A DNA stretch of 64,000 nt from Amphritea opalescens (GTDB lineage: Bacteria > Pseudomonadota > Gammaproteobacteria > Pseudomonadales > Balneatricaceae), in assembly GCF_003957515.1 (NCBI RefSeq), contig NZ_RQXW01000017.1, positions 1-64,000 on the forward strand, read 5' to 3'. The notes under the pieces were generated by a model. The model searched no databases. It saw only the letters and a program-made list of their open reading frames with translations, and was not told the origin of the DNA. Below, one piece after another: positions 1 through 8,845 of the stretch (positions are counted from its first letter, which is position 1; the number at the start of each line of letters is the position of its first letter). The translations under genes were made by a program, and so were the position numbers.

Positions 1-45
1 GGCCTGAGAGGTCTTGAGGCGACTTAAAACGGCCTCAAACTATTG

Positions 46-112
46 CCCCAGTATTTTGTTAATAAAACAGTCATGGCGCTAGAAAAGCAAAACCCCAGCA
101 AAAATACTGGGG
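46..112. repeat. 12-bp inverted repeat with competing hairpin arms
   Basis: CCCCAGTATTTT at 46-57 is the exact reverse complement of AAAATACTGGGG at 101-112. The right arm can instead pair with a nearer CCCCAG at 93-98, so two mutually exclusive stems are possible. A further short inverted repeat (TTGAGGC at 14-20 with GCCTCAA at 32-38) lies just before it. This may be the 3' end of a gene left of the window or an attenuator-like RNA; no coding sequence is seen here. Confidence 0.4.
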
Positions 113-115
113 TTT
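81..115 (-). terminator. Rho-independent terminator, minus strand
   Basis: CCCCAG (93-98) pairs with CTGGGG (107-112). Read on the minus strand the stem is followed by a T-rich run (TTTTGCTTTT). It lies downstream of the small minus-strand gene at 175-411. Confidence 0.5.
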
Positions 116-127
116 ATCAGTAACCTG

Positions 128-152
128 AAACCGCTCAACGGAGCGGTTTTTT
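128..152 (+). terminator. Rho-independent terminator, plus strand
   Basis: AAACCGCTC, a four-base loop, GAGCGGTTT and then further T residues form a classic terminator reading rightwards. It probably ends a transcript that starts left of the window and faces the minus-strand gene at 175-411. Confidence 0.65.
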
Positions 153-174
153 AATAACAGAGGGTAAGCAGATA

Positions 175-411
175 TTAAGCGTGAACTTTTGCTTCAAGGT
201 AACGGGCATGATCCGCCGCAACACGGCAACCATAAACACCCACTTCACCTTTCCACCGCATCCAGGTTATAAAACCGCTTACGGCTGCAAACATCGAGCT
301 GATCGTAGACGTCGTCTCGTTACCATACTCATCGTAATAGCCCATCGCTTGTAACTCACTCGCGATACGACGATCATCACACTCTACTCCGGTAAACACC
401 GATTGTTTCAT
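175..411 (-). CDS. small hypothetical protein (78 aa)
   Basis: I do not recognise this protein. It is a 78-residue, soluble-looking product with three cysteine-flanked short motifs and no clear membrane segment or signal peptide. The case for a real gene is a strong ribosome binding site (AGGAGA, seven bases before the ATG at 411) and terminator-like hairpins directly downstream at 81-152. It is transcribed alone, away from its neighbours. The middle (about residues 35-52) is mildly hydrophobic. Function is unknown. Confidence 0.55.
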   Translation of the reverse strand: MKQSVFTGVECDDRRIASELQAMGYYDEYGNETTSTISSMFAAVSGFITWMRWKGEVGVYGCRVAADHARYLEAKVHA

Positions 412-515
412 TGCGGGTCTCCTAACGGATCAATATTTAGACATAAGTATAATACATGTTTTGTGCAGTGCACAATTAAATTGTACGTTAAACAAACAAA
501 AAACTGAGTGTTTGC

Positions 516-983
516 TCAATAAATTCCCATTTCAATACCCGCTGCCATCGTCATTCCTAACGTTTCACATTGCTGCAAAAAAGCCTCATCCCAGTCGCCT
601 CGACACACTAACGGCGGCTGGATCCAGTGCCAACGCAAGCCGGTACAAATCGTTTCAACCCCTCGGCAGGTTCCCGTACCATCATGGCCCGCCCGCACAT
701 AGAGCGCGCAAGGCAACCCCTGTTTCAGCTCCAATACAGGATAATAACAACGATCGAAAAAATCTTTTAAAGCACCGCTCATATACCCCAAGTTTTCGGT
801 GGTTCCTAAAATAATGGCATCACAGCCTAAGATATCTTCTGGCGTAGCCTGCAAAGGCTCAACCCAACGACACTGCACCGCATCAATATCTGGATGATTG
901 GCCCCGCGCAATACCGCTTCGGCCATACGTTGGGTATTCTCTGAAGGCGCGTGCGCCACCAGCAGCAACTGTTTTATTGACAT
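516..983 (-). CDS. flavodoxin-family / FMN-reductase-like protein
   Basis: A 155-residue flavodoxin-fold protein. Strand one (IKQLLLVAHAPSENTQRMAE, residues 3-22) has the position and pattern of the FMN-phosphate loop, although the usual T/S-x-T-G signature is degenerate (HAPSENT). The central segment DAIILGTTENLGYMSGALKDF (about 54-74) matches the second flavin-binding loop of NAD(P)H-dependent FMN reductases. It is probably a small cytoplasmic flavoprotein oxidoreductase; substrate unknown. The start has GGAGGG upstream with a rather long spacer. It is a single gene, divergent from the Ap4A phosphorylase at 1064. Confidence 0.7.
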   Translation of the reverse strand: MSIKQLLLVAHAPSENTQRMAEAVLRGANHPDIDAVQCRWVEPLQATPEDILGCDAIILGTTENLGYMSGALKDFFDRCYYPVLELKQGLPCALYVRAGHDGTGTCRGVETICTGLRWHWIQPPLVCRGDWDEAFLQQCETLGMTMAAGIEMGIY

Positions 984-1063
984 AGGTTTAACACCCTCCT
1001 GTGACTATACATCCGTTATCGAGCAACGTAATCTTGAGTGCTCTGTCTATATGGAGCTAAAGA

Positions 1064-1918
1064 ATGGCTAACCTCTGGCAACAACTACAGTTAACCCGTC
1101 AGAGCGCGCTTGCCACCGGCGCGCTACAGCCGATTCATACCGAGATCGAAACGGTCTATGAAACCATCGACAATGCTACCCTTACCTATCAGCTTCGCTG
1201 CCTAAACAGTCTAGAACAGAAAGATAGTGAACGGCGTCTCAAGCAGGCCGGCAGCCACAAGGTAGATCCGTTTCAGCCCTACGACCCTGACCTTTTTGTC
1301 GCTGATATCGGCCAACATCATATTGGCCTGTTAAATAAGTTTAATGTGATCGATAACCACCTACTCATCGTCACCCGTGAGTTCGAGCCACAAACAGACC
1401 TATTAACCATCGCCGATCTTAACGCAGCACTGATCGGCCTTAAAGCGATCAACGGCTTGGTCTTTTTTAACGGCGGAGCCAACGCGGGCGCAAGCCAACC
1501 GCACAAACACCTGCAACTCGTGCCTCTCAGCCCCCAAGCCCTGCCACTCGCTACCCCCTTGAGCTGTTTTTTAGCTCAGCCACAACCTAACCCAGCTCTC
1601 CCCTTTAGACAGGTGGGAATGCGCCTGCCAAACAACCTTATCGACGACACAATTATCGGTGCGCAGTGGTTACACAACGCCTACCTAACACTATTAGATA
1701 AACTGAAAATTGATCAGCAGCATCAAGTGGCGAAGGCCTACAATCTACTACTGTGTCGAGAATGGCTAATGTTAGTGCCCCGCCAGAGGGAATCCTTCGC
1801 GGGGATCTCTTTTAACGCTCTCGCCTTTAGTGGCACGCTACTGGTCAAAAATAGCGATCAGGCTCAAGCGCTAAAAGCCGCCGGCATTTCTCAGGCGTTG
1901 CGCAGCGTCACCGAATAG
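1064..1918 (+). CDS. Ap4A phosphorylase / ATP adenylyltransferase
   Basis: A 284-residue member of the Apa1/Apa2 (HIT superfamily) group, which splits diadenosine tetraphosphate with phosphate to ADP and ATP. The HIT-like motif SQPHKHLQ is visible, with the paired histidines at residues 147 and 149, preceded by the typical NGGANAGAS glycine-rich turn. The N-terminal part (HHIGLLNKFNVIDNHLLIVTREFE, about 85-108) matches the family's substrate-binding strand; the full stretch lies at 1315-1390. Length is close to the bacterial and yeast family norm. The start is supported by GGAG seven bases upstream. It appears monocistronic. Likely role is alarmone and nucleotide housekeeping. Confidence 0.85.
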   Translation: MANLWQQLQLTRQSALATGALQPIHTEIETVYETIDNATLTYQLRCLNSLEQKDSERRLKQAGSHKVDPFQPYDPDLFVADIGQHHIGLLNKFNVIDNHLLIVTREFEPQTDLLTIADLNAALIGLKAINGLVFFNGGANAGASQPHKHLQLVPLSPQALPLATPLSCFLAQPQPNPALPFRQVGMRLPNNLIDDTIIGAQWLHNAYLTLLDKLKIDQQHQVAKAYNLLLCREWLMLVPRQRESFAGISFNALAFSGTLLVKNSDQAQALKAAGISQALRSVTE

Positions 1919-1935
1919 TCGGCCAAACAGCTCGC

Positions 1936-1957
1936 CCGATCGACCTCAACCGATCGG
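1936..1957. terminator. inverted repeat after Ap4A phosphorylase
   Basis: CCGATCG (1936-1942), eight bases, CGATCGG (1951-1957), just after the stop of the gene ending at 1918. The stem is strong but no U-tract follows, so it is either a weak terminator or an mRNA 3'-end hairpin between the convergent genes. Confidence 0.35.
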
Positions 1958-2016
1958 CGCTATTCATCTCGATCACCGATAACCGCAAGCCAAAGAGGTT
2001 TTAGCTCACCCGGTCA

Positions 2017-3294
2017 TCAGAATCGATCGACACCAAAGGGGCTGGTATCGATGCTGGTTGCCTGCTTCTGTATCAACTGAAGCATCAGTTCGGCCGTGAT
2101 CGCCGCCTGTGTCACCCCTAGGTGCTGGTTGCCAAAGGCAAAACATAAACGGCCATAGTCGGGATGTTGATCAATCACCGGCAAAGAGTCGGGCAGTGTT
2201 GGTCGATGGCCCATCCACTCGCTTCCCTCTCGCTCTGACGTATTCAACTCAGGCAGCAGTTGTTGGCTATGGTGACGCAACACCTCAAAGCGGCGTTGAC
2301 AAGGCGGTAGCGTTAACCCACCCAGTTCGGTCATACCGACAACACGCAAACCACTGGCCAGTGGCCCCATGACAAACTTACGCTCGGCCGAACCAATATG
2401 ATGACGCAACAATGTGGTCGCTGTCGGAAACGTCACATGATAGCCCCGTTCAGCTTCCAGAGGCAGATCGAGACCGACGCTGTTTAATAGCTTGCGGCTC
2501 CACACACCGGCACAGAGAATCGTATGATCATATTGATAGGTGTCTTTTTCCGTCCTCACGCCCACCTCATTCATGGATGGTATTAAGTCGGTGACCGCTT
2601 GCTGAATAAACTGCCCTCCCCGTTCAGTAAAGGCGGTAAATAACCGTTGGCAGAGTTCGTGTGGCTCCTTCACCCGATAGGCATCTGGAAAATACAGAGC
2701 ATGACTCACCCCACGAGAAAGAGCCGGTTCGAGTTCAATCAGCCGCTCGCCCTGCACCAACTCAGTCTGGATTCCGTTGTCAGCTAACCAAGCCTGATGA
2801 CGCTGCACCGCGGCGAGCCCCTTAGCGGACTCCCACACCAACAGATAGCCGGACTTTATGATCTGCTCACGGGCATCGATATCATCAAGACTGCGCTGCC
2901 AAGCCTCGATCGAGGCGCTATTTAACTGCAGTAATGCCTTGCGACTGCGCTCTAGTGATTGAGGCAGCGCCGCTAGCACAAACCGAAACAGCCAAGGGGC
3001 GATACGATGCATATACCTCACTGGCAGCGCTAAAGGCCCTTTCGGATTAAGCCATAAGGAGAGTGCTGAGCGCAGTGTCGCAGGATTGGACAGTGGTTCA
3101 ATCAACTCGGTAGCCAAGTAACCCGCATTACCAAAGGATGCCCCCAGTCCCGGCTCATCCCGATCAAACAGGGTGACGTTAAAACCTTGTCGCTGTGCTT
3201 CAAGCGCACAACTCAAACCGATAACCCCAGCGCCAATCACCGCGATGGAATCCCCATTCGGCTTAACGGACTGATTCCCTATGGATGAAACCAT
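2017..3294 (-). CDS. DadA-like FAD-dependent D-amino acid dehydrogenase
   Basis: A 425-residue flavoprotein of the DAO/DadA family. The FAD-binding dinucleotide motif VIGAGVIGLSCALEA lies at about residues 18-32 and is followed by the FDRDEPG ribose-binding strand and the GASFGNAGYL segment typical of DadA. The C-terminal GHRPTLPDSLPVIDQ and GNQHLGVTQA motifs are also those of D-amino acid dehydrogenases. I place the start at the ATG at 3294, with GAGG six to seven bases upstream, rather than at a TTG 18 bases earlier. It lies 99 bases after an ornithine-cyclodeaminase-family reductase in the same direction. That suggests oxidation of a D-amino or cyclic imino acid to an imine, which the partner reduces. 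The substrate cannot be read from the sequence. Confidence 0.8.
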   Translation of the reverse strand: MVSSIGNQSVKPNGDSIAVIGAGVIGLSCALEAQRQGFNVTLFDRDEPGLGASFGNAGYLATELIEPLSNPATLRSALSLWLNPKGPLALPVRYMHRIAPWLFRFVLAALPQSLERSRKALLQLNSASIEAWQRSLDDIDAREQIIKSGYLLVWESAKGLAAVQRHQAWLADNGIQTELVQGERLIELEPALSRGVSHALYFPDAYRVKEPHELCQRLFTAFTERGGQFIQQAVTDLIPSMNEVGVRTEKDTYQYDHTILCAGVWSRKLLNSVGLDLPLEAERGYHVTFPTATTLLRHHIGSAERKFVMGPLASGLRVVGMTELGGLTLPPCQRRFEVLRHHSQQLLPELNTSEREGSEWMGHRPTLPDSLPVIDQHPDYGRLCFAFGNQHLGVTQAAITAELMLQLIQKQATSIDTSPFGVDRF

Positions 3295-3393
3295 TGCACA
3301 CCTCTTAAACAATAGAAAAGACGATGATAGCCAGCGCGCTATCCCGTCATGACAGGACCTAACGAATAGCCTTAAACCAGTACTAACAGCCTG

Positions 3394-4356
3394 TTATTGG
3401 TCAGTCGCCGTTTGCTGATAAGCAAGAATCGCTGCCGCTAGGTCTTCCCGCGAATCTCCTACGGATTTAAACAGAGTGATCGCATTTTGTGGGTCCTCTA
3501 GCTCAGCTCTGCCCCGATGATGACCTCGGCACAGCTCAGTAAACTCAGCCTGAATAACGGCATCGGTGATAGCGCCTTCCTTAATAGGAATAATCAGATC
3601 ACCGGTTTCACTCAGGGCTCCAGCACGCACATCGACAAAAACCTGACAGCGTTGCAGTGCAATATTATTCGTTTCACGCATCGTTGGGGTAAAGCTGCCC
3701 ACCAAATCCAAATGTGCACCCGGCTTTAACCACTCTCCGAGTACCAACGGCTCCGTCGACATAGTGGCACAGCTGATAATATCCGCCTCCCGCGCCATGG
3801 ATTCCAACTCATCTAAGGGGCACAGTTTTGCCGCTATGCCCTCGGCGACAAGCTCATTTACTAAGGTTAATGCGGCGGCTTCATTACGATTCCAAACACT
3901 CACCGTACGAATCGGCCGAACACTCCTATGCGCCGATATCAAATAGCGAGCCATTCGCCCCGCCCCAACCATCAGTAGATCTGAGGCATCTTCTCGAGAG
4001 AGGTAACCTGAAGCCATCGCCGATGCTCCCGCCGTGCGCAGGGCGGTTAACTCATTAGCCTCTAACTGCGCCAACGGCTGACCGGTTTTGCCCGAGGACA
4101 ACATATAGTTGCTATTGAGCCCCGGCAATCCCCGCTGATTATTACCCGGAAACACATTCACCAATTTCACCCCCAGGTATTCACCCTCTAGCCAAGCGGG
4201 CATCAATAACAGGGTCGCCTGCGGATCATTCGGCACATTAATACTATGGTGATGACGCACCGGTGCGCAGACCTCTTTGGTAAAGATCTCATTCAGTGCG
4301 GCAATCAAGCGATCCCAAGGTAGTGCTTTACGGATATCGGCGGCATTCAATTGCAT
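3394..4356 (-). CDS. ornithine cyclodeaminase / mu-crystallin family NAD(P)H reductase
   Basis: A 320-residue member of the ornithine cyclodeaminase/mu-crystallin family. The Rossmann motif VGAGRMARYL is at residues 130-139, the conserved K64 is in LGVKLVN, and R107 is in TALRTAGASAMAS. The family includes true ornithine cyclodeaminases, alanine dehydrogenases and ketimine (pyrroline- or piperideine-2-carboxylate) reductases. Because it sits directly upstream of a DadA-like flavoenzyme, a cyclic imino acid reductase (LhpI-like) in a D-amino or imino acid pathway is my preferred reading, but this is inference. Neighbours give no hydroxyproline epimerase. It is probably the first gene of a two-gene operon and is preceded by an inverted repeat at 4413-4433. 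Confidence 0.78.
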   Translation of the reverse strand: MQLNAADIRKALPWDRLIAALNEIFTKEVCAPVRHHHSINVPNDPQATLLLMPAWLEGEYLGVKLVNVFPGNNQRGLPGLNSNYMLSSGKTGQPLAQLEANELTALRTAGASAMASGYLSREDASDLLMVGAGRMARYLISAHRSVRPIRTVSVWNRNEAAALTLVNELVAEGIAAKLCPLDELESMAREADIISCATMSTEPLVLGEWLKPGAHLDLVGSFTPTMRETNNIALQRCQVFVDVRAGALSETGDLIIPIKEGAITDAVIQAEFTELCRGHHRGRAELEDPQNAITLFKSVGDSREDLAAAILAYQQTATDQ

Positions 4357-4736
4357 ATCGGCTTCTCATATAACGGGTTTTTGCGTTATGTTAGCCTGAA
4401 ATACACTAAAATACTTAGCCTAAACTGCTAAGTTATTGACTCACACTTGGTTTCTCAGTGTATGACGCCGAATAACCCCTCTATGAAACCACAGTCTTCT
4501 CGCCGTAATCTGTGCGCCTCGCCCGATTTTTATGACCACAGAGTGATATAACTCAAACCCTGAACGACGCCACCTTTCTTATGCAGTTGGAGTGGTTTAA
4601 GCGCCTCATTCACTCCCGTCTATAGCGCCAACCTTATCTCATCCTTGCCAACGATAAATAACCTGCAACTACGAGTTGGCCTTTGATTTTCAATAGACTC
4701 TCATCCACAGATTGATGACATTTACCGGAGTTAATC
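4357..4736. other. divergent intergenic region without a gene
   Basis: These 380 bases separate the minus-strand reductase from the plus-strand HD-GYP gene and must hold both promoters. Apart from the inverted repeat at 4413-4433 and a duplicated TTAGCCT (4391 and 4415) I see no RNA-like structure or small coding sequence. Confidence 0.6.
4413..4433. promoter_or_regulatory. candidate operator upstream of the reductase operon
   Basis: ACTTAGC, seven bases, GCTAAGT form a perfect 7-bp inverted repeat about 60 bases upstream of the reductase start. The half-site also appears as TTAGCCT at 4391. The size suits a dimeric regulator; its identity is unknown. Confidence 0.35.
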
Positions 4737-6392
4737 TTGACTCTTGCTGCAACCAACGTCACATTGAAGGTAATTAATAGACGAGCGCCGGCTATCACCA
4801 TGCTTCACCTGGACACTAACGAAATTCTCAAACAGCTTGCAGACCTAACCAGTGCGCTGTCTACTGAAAAAGATCACGTACAGTTACTGGACCGGATTAT
4901 TCTCGGCTGCATGTTTTTGACCAATGCCGACGGCGGAACTTTATATACCGTTGATGAAGAAAACGAAAACCAACTGCACTTTACGATCCTGCATAACCGT
5001 TCCTTGGGAATACATAGCAAGCCTCGCGATATGCCCACCGTTGAGATCTACAATGCTCAACAACAGGCATCTAAGCTGGTGGTCGCACAAACCTTTGTGC
5101 AGCAGACAACCATCAATATTGCCGACGTCTACCGGTCGGATAAATATGATTTTTCCGGCACCCGAAAATTCGACAAACAGCTCAACTATCGTTCAAAGTC
5201 ATTTCTCTGTGTGCCATTGGTCGATCACGAAGGTGAAATTATCGGCGTCTTACAGCTGATCAACGCCATGGATGCTGATAATCAGGTGATGACCTTTCCC
5301 CAAGAGCAGCAACACCTAGTGGAATCATTGGCGTCTCTTGCGGCAACGGTATTAACAAAACGTCGACTCATTGACGCCCAGCGGGAGCTGTTTGAATCCT
5401 TCATTAAATTGATGGGCCGAGCCATTGACCATAAGTCACCGGTGACCGGCAAACACTGTGAACAGGTACCTGAAATCGCCATGTTACTGGCGGAAGCGGT
5501 TAACGACAGCGATAAAAGCCGTTATTCCGCAGTGCAGTTTAATGAGCAAGAGATGTATGAACTCAGGATTGCCGCTTGGTTACACGATTGCGGCAAGATC
5601 ACCTCGCCCGAATACATTATCGACAAGGCCACTAAGTTACATACGATGTTTGATCGTATCGAACTACTCGAATCCCGCTTTCGAGAATATAAGCTGCAAC
5701 TACAGCTCAACCATTTAAGGACAATGCCGACCCTCTCCGCCGCTGAGGCAGAGGTCGCAGAGCAGCAGTTACAACAACACTGTCAGACACTCGATGACGA
5801 TATCGCCTTTTTGCGGCAAAGTAACACCGGTTCCGAGTTTATGATTGACGAAGATGTGGCCCGAATACAGCAGATCGCGAAGATCTCTTGGACCGATGAT
5901 CACGGCCATACACGCTTAATGCTGACCGAAGACGAAACCGAAAACCTCTGTATCCGCAAAGGCACCTTGTTACAAAGTGAAATTCAGGTGATGCGTGACC
6001 ATATCAAGGTCACCATCGATATGTTGGAGTCCCTACCTTACCCAAAGCACCTCGCCCAAGTCCCTGAGATTGCTTGCAATCATCATGAACACTTAGATGG
6101 CACTGGCTATCCTAGAGGGTTAAAGGCAGAGCAACTCTCTGTTCGCGCTCGAATTATGTGTATCGCAGATATATTTGAAGCACTCACCTCACCAGACAGA
6201 CCCTACAAAAAAGGGATGCTACTCTCACAAGCGATGAACATTATCGGCAGAATGGTAGAGGATAATCACCTCGACGCCGATCTGTTTAGCGTTTTCGTGG
6301 AAAGCGGTGCTTACATCAAATATGCTCAGCGCCATATGTCGCCACGACAGATTGATACCGTTGATATAACCACCCTGCCGGGGCTTGTCTAG
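4737..6392 (+). CDS. GAF / HD-GYP domain cyclic-di-GMP phosphodiesterase
   Basis: A cytoplasmic 551-residue protein: a GAF sensor domain at about residues 35-205, then an HD-GYP domain that normally hydrolyses c-di-GMP. The HD pair is in WLHDCGK (H283, D284) and the GYP motif reads HHEHLDGTGYP (residues 449-459), so metal ligands look intact. The distance between these motifs is about 165 residues. That is roughly 100 more than in a standard HD-GYP domain, owing to a largely helical, charged insert at about 305-400. Start: a TTG at 4737 has GGAG six bases upstream, while an ATG at 4800 (starting MLHLDTNE) lacks a good site; either is possible. No transmembrane segment. It converges on the adenylate cyclase gene, 27 bases apart. 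Confidence 0.88.
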   Translation: MTLAATNVTLKVINRRAPAITMLHLDTNEILKQLADLTSALSTEKDHVQLLDRIILGCMFLTNADGGTLYTVDEENENQLHFTILHNRSLGIHSKPRDMPTVEIYNAQQQASKLVVAQTFVQQTTINIADVYRSDKYDFSGTRKFDKQLNYRSKSFLCVPLVDHEGEIIGVLQLINAMDADNQVMTFPQEQQHLVESLASLAATVLTKRRLIDAQRELFESFIKLMGRAIDHKSPVTGKHCEQVPEIAMLLAEAVNDSDKSRYSAVQFNEQEMYELRIAAWLHDCGKITSPEYIIDKATKLHTMFDRIELLESRFREYKLQLQLNHLRTMPTLSAAEAEVAEQQLQQHCQTLDDDIAFLRQSNTGSEFMIDEDVARIQQIAKISWTDDHGHTRLMLTEDETENLCIRKGTLLQSEIQVMRDHIKVTIDMLESLPYPKHLAQVPEIACNHHEHLDGTGYPRGLKAEQLSVRARIMCIADIFEALTSPDRPYKKGMLLSQAMNIIGRMVEDNHLDADLFSVFVESGAYIKYAQRHMSPRQIDTVDITTLPGLV

Positions 6393-6419
6393 CCTGCTTT
6401 AGAAAGCGAAGACGCGTTG

Positions 6420-8615
6420 TTACTTTTCTTGATGACTAAACACCGCATCCCAGTTTTCCTTTGGTGGATCACGCTCTAATGCGTTAAGCCGCTCTAAATA
6501 AAGCGGTGCAACACTATCTTCAGCATTGTCTGCTAACCAGTGTAAAAATAATCGCCGAGCCTCTTCCCATTGCCCTTGTTGGTAACAACGCACCGCTCGG
6601 TTAAATATCTCAATCTGAGCCACTAAAGAGGCGTCCGCTGAAGCTCGCTCGGCCAGCGGCTGAAACAGCTCCACCGGTTCAGTACGGCCCTTAACCCTCA
6701 CGCGATCGATATAGCGATAGAGATAATCAGGCGAACCTGTGGCTAGGTCACCACTGACTAACAGTGGGCAACCGTAATACTTCGTCAGAGATTCCAACCG
6801 CGATGCCAGATTCACCGCGTCGCCCATCACCGTATAGGCCATGCGAAACTCTGACCCCATGTTGCCAACACTGACCGTGCCACAATGTAACCCGATACCA
6901 ATATTGACCCTGGGCAACCCCGCCGCCAACAACTGCTGATTAACCCTTGGCAGCTGCAATAACATCTGCCACGCCGTATTTAAGCCATGCTTAGCATGCT
7001 CCTCATCCGGTAACGGCGCCCCCCAGAAAGCCATCACCGCATCGCCGATATATTTATCAACAGTGCCCCGCTGCTGATGAATAATACGGGTCATCTCAGT
7101 GAGATAGATATTCATCATACGGCTCAACTGCTGGGGTGACAGTTGCTCTGATATCTGCGTGAAGTCTCTGATATCCGAGAAAAAGATGGTCATCTCACGG
7201 GTTTCACCACTGAGGTGAACCGCGTTCTGTTGACGACCTAACTCCTGTACGATTTCAGGCGGAATATAATAGCCAAACTGCCCCGCCAACCGCTTCATAT
7301 TTCGCGTTTCAAAGAAGTAACCGGTCGTCTGCTGAAACAGATAGAGTATGAATATAAGAAACAGGGTATACCCCAATGGAATCACCCAAAGCAGACTCTG
7401 CCAAGCATAGAGATTAAAACCCACCAAGGTAGCAACCCAAACCAGCGTCATTAACGTGGAAAACATCACCGAACTACGGGGAATCAGCAGTGATAGCAGC
7501 AGCCCACTCAGCAGTATCTGGATGATCTCGACCCCAAGGGTATAGTCCGGCTCGCTGCTAATCCGATCATCCAGTAGTCCCGATAGAATATTGGCATGCA
7601 CCTCAACCCCCGGATAACGGCTACTAACGGGCGTTACTCGTAAGTCGAGTAACCCGGCAGCACTGGTGCCGATCAGTATAATCGCGCCGCTAAGCTGCTC
7701 TGGATCGGCTAACCCGTTGATCACATCGGTTGCAGAGATATAGGGAAAACTCCCTTGACCACCACGGTAAGGTACCAAGAGCCCACTCGAAGGATTCACC
7801 GGAATCTGCTGCCCCGCGGCATTAATAGCCACCAGCGTCTGCTGTTCACCGCTAATATCTGACTCAAATTCAGGCATCACCTGATGCTCATCAAACAGAG
7901 CCAACCACATTGCTAACGCCAGCGATGGATAATACTCACCTTGATAGCGCTGTAACATCGGCACCCAACGGTAAACCCCATCACTATCCACCATGGGATT
8001 ATCAAAAAAACCACCGTAGACATCCTGACGTTGTAGCGTATCAATACTGGCGATCACCCCTTTGGCCTCGGGTATTGGCTGTTTATCCAGCAGGACATCT
8101 GAGCCCATCACCGACACGCCTGGGTTGCCTACCCGCAACTCACGGTCACTTCGATCAAAGGCATAACCTAACACCACGGGGCGATCATCAATCGCCTCAG
8201 CAAGACGCTGATCAGGATCAAGCTGTTGCCGTAAGCTCGCTAGACTCGGTATTGTTTTGGCATCCTGTAACAAGCGGCTCAACTGCTGCAGATCGATACT
8301 ACTATCGGCTTCGGAAAACACCATATCAAAGCCGACAATCGCCACATCGTAGCGATCGAACAACTGATCCAGTAGTTGTGCCAGCTTAGCCCTATTCCAC
8401 GGCCACCGCCCTTGCTCAAGCAGACTTTTCTCATCCACATCGACGATAACGATACGCGGATCTTGATCACCTTTGGCGAAGTGTCTTAAACGCAAATCAT
8501 AAAGATCATATTCAAACTTTTGCAGCAGCGCCGGACGGCTATCCTGAATCACGGGATACAACATCAACAGGGTCAACATAATGCCGAGCAATGTCCGGAT
8601 TCTACGTTGTTTCAT
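6420..8615 (-). CDS. CHASE2-domain class III adenylate cyclase
   Basis: A 731-residue membrane enzyme. An N-terminal hydrophobic segment (about 8-24) anchors a periplasmic CHASE2 sensor (about 30-350), followed by three closely spaced membrane helices (about 358-445) and a cytoplasmic class III cyclase domain (about 480-660). Catalytic features are present: SDIRDF (metal aspartates), KYIGDAVMAFWG (adenine-selecting Lys plus second metal Asp), YTVMGDAVNLASRLE (base-contacting Asp and transition-state Asn/Arg). The Lys/Asp pair points to ATP and cAMP rather than GTP. A short TPR-like tail (about 675-715) follows. It is divergent from a phosphodiesterase gene at 8846, so synthesis and breakdown of the messenger are likely linked. 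The CHASE2 ligand is unknown. Confidence 0.9.
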   Translation of the reverse strand: MKQRRIRTLLGIMLTLLMLYPVIQDSRPALLQKFEYDLYDLRLRHFAKGDQDPRIVIVDVDEKSLLEQGRWPWNRAKLAQLLDQLFDRYDVAIVGFDMVFSEADSSIDLQQLSRLLQDAKTIPSLASLRQQLDPDQRLAEAIDDRPVVLGYAFDRSDRELRVGNPGVSVMGSDVLLDKQPIPEAKGVIASIDTLQRQDVYGGFFDNPMVDSDGVYRWVPMLQRYQGEYYPSLALAMWLALFDEHQVMPEFESDISGEQQTLVAINAAGQQIPVNPSSGLLVPYRGGQGSFPYISATDVINGLADPEQLSGAIILIGTSAAGLLDLRVTPVSSRYPGVEVHANILSGLLDDRISSEPDYTLGVEIIQILLSGLLLSLLIPRSSVMFSTLMTLVWVATLVGFNLYAWQSLLWVIPLGYTLFLIFILYLFQQTTGYFFETRNMKRLAGQFGYYIPPEIVQELGRQQNAVHLSGETREMTIFFSDIRDFTQISEQLSPQQLSRMMNIYLTEMTRIIHQQRGTVDKYIGDAVMAFWGAPLPDEEHAKHGLNTAWQMLLQLPRVNQQLLAAGLPRVNIGIGLHCGTVSVGNMGSEFRMAYTVMGDAVNLASRLESLTKYYGCPLLVSGDLATGSPDYLYRYIDRVRVKGRTEPVELFQPLAERASADASLVAQIEIFNRAVRCYQQGQWEEARRLFLHWLADNAEDSVAPLYLERLNALERDPPKENWDAVFSHQEK

Positions 8616-8845
8616 AAGTTATTCCGTTTGAGGATAATAAACCAAGACCAACCATTAACGGCCCTCTTAGCCAGAGATCGATAAGACATCCATCATAGCC
8701 TGCCAACACCTTAGGTCGTAACAATTCGTTCTTTTTATTAGCTTAATAGGGCCAACGACTATAAGGATGCTGCCCCCTTGTGCTATAAACATATGATTGA
8801 CGCTATTTAAATCGAACATAGACGTCAGGGTAATCGGAGATCTAA

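Noticed and set aside
461-814. 117-residue reading frame opposite the flavodoxin-family gene
   Set aside because: No ribosome binding site, no recognisable protein content, and it is antisense to a gene with clear flavodoxin features.
7910-8389. 159-residue frame antisense to the CHASE2 cyclase
   Set aside because: Low-complexity Pro/His-rich translation typical of antisense frames; the cyclase reading is unambiguous.
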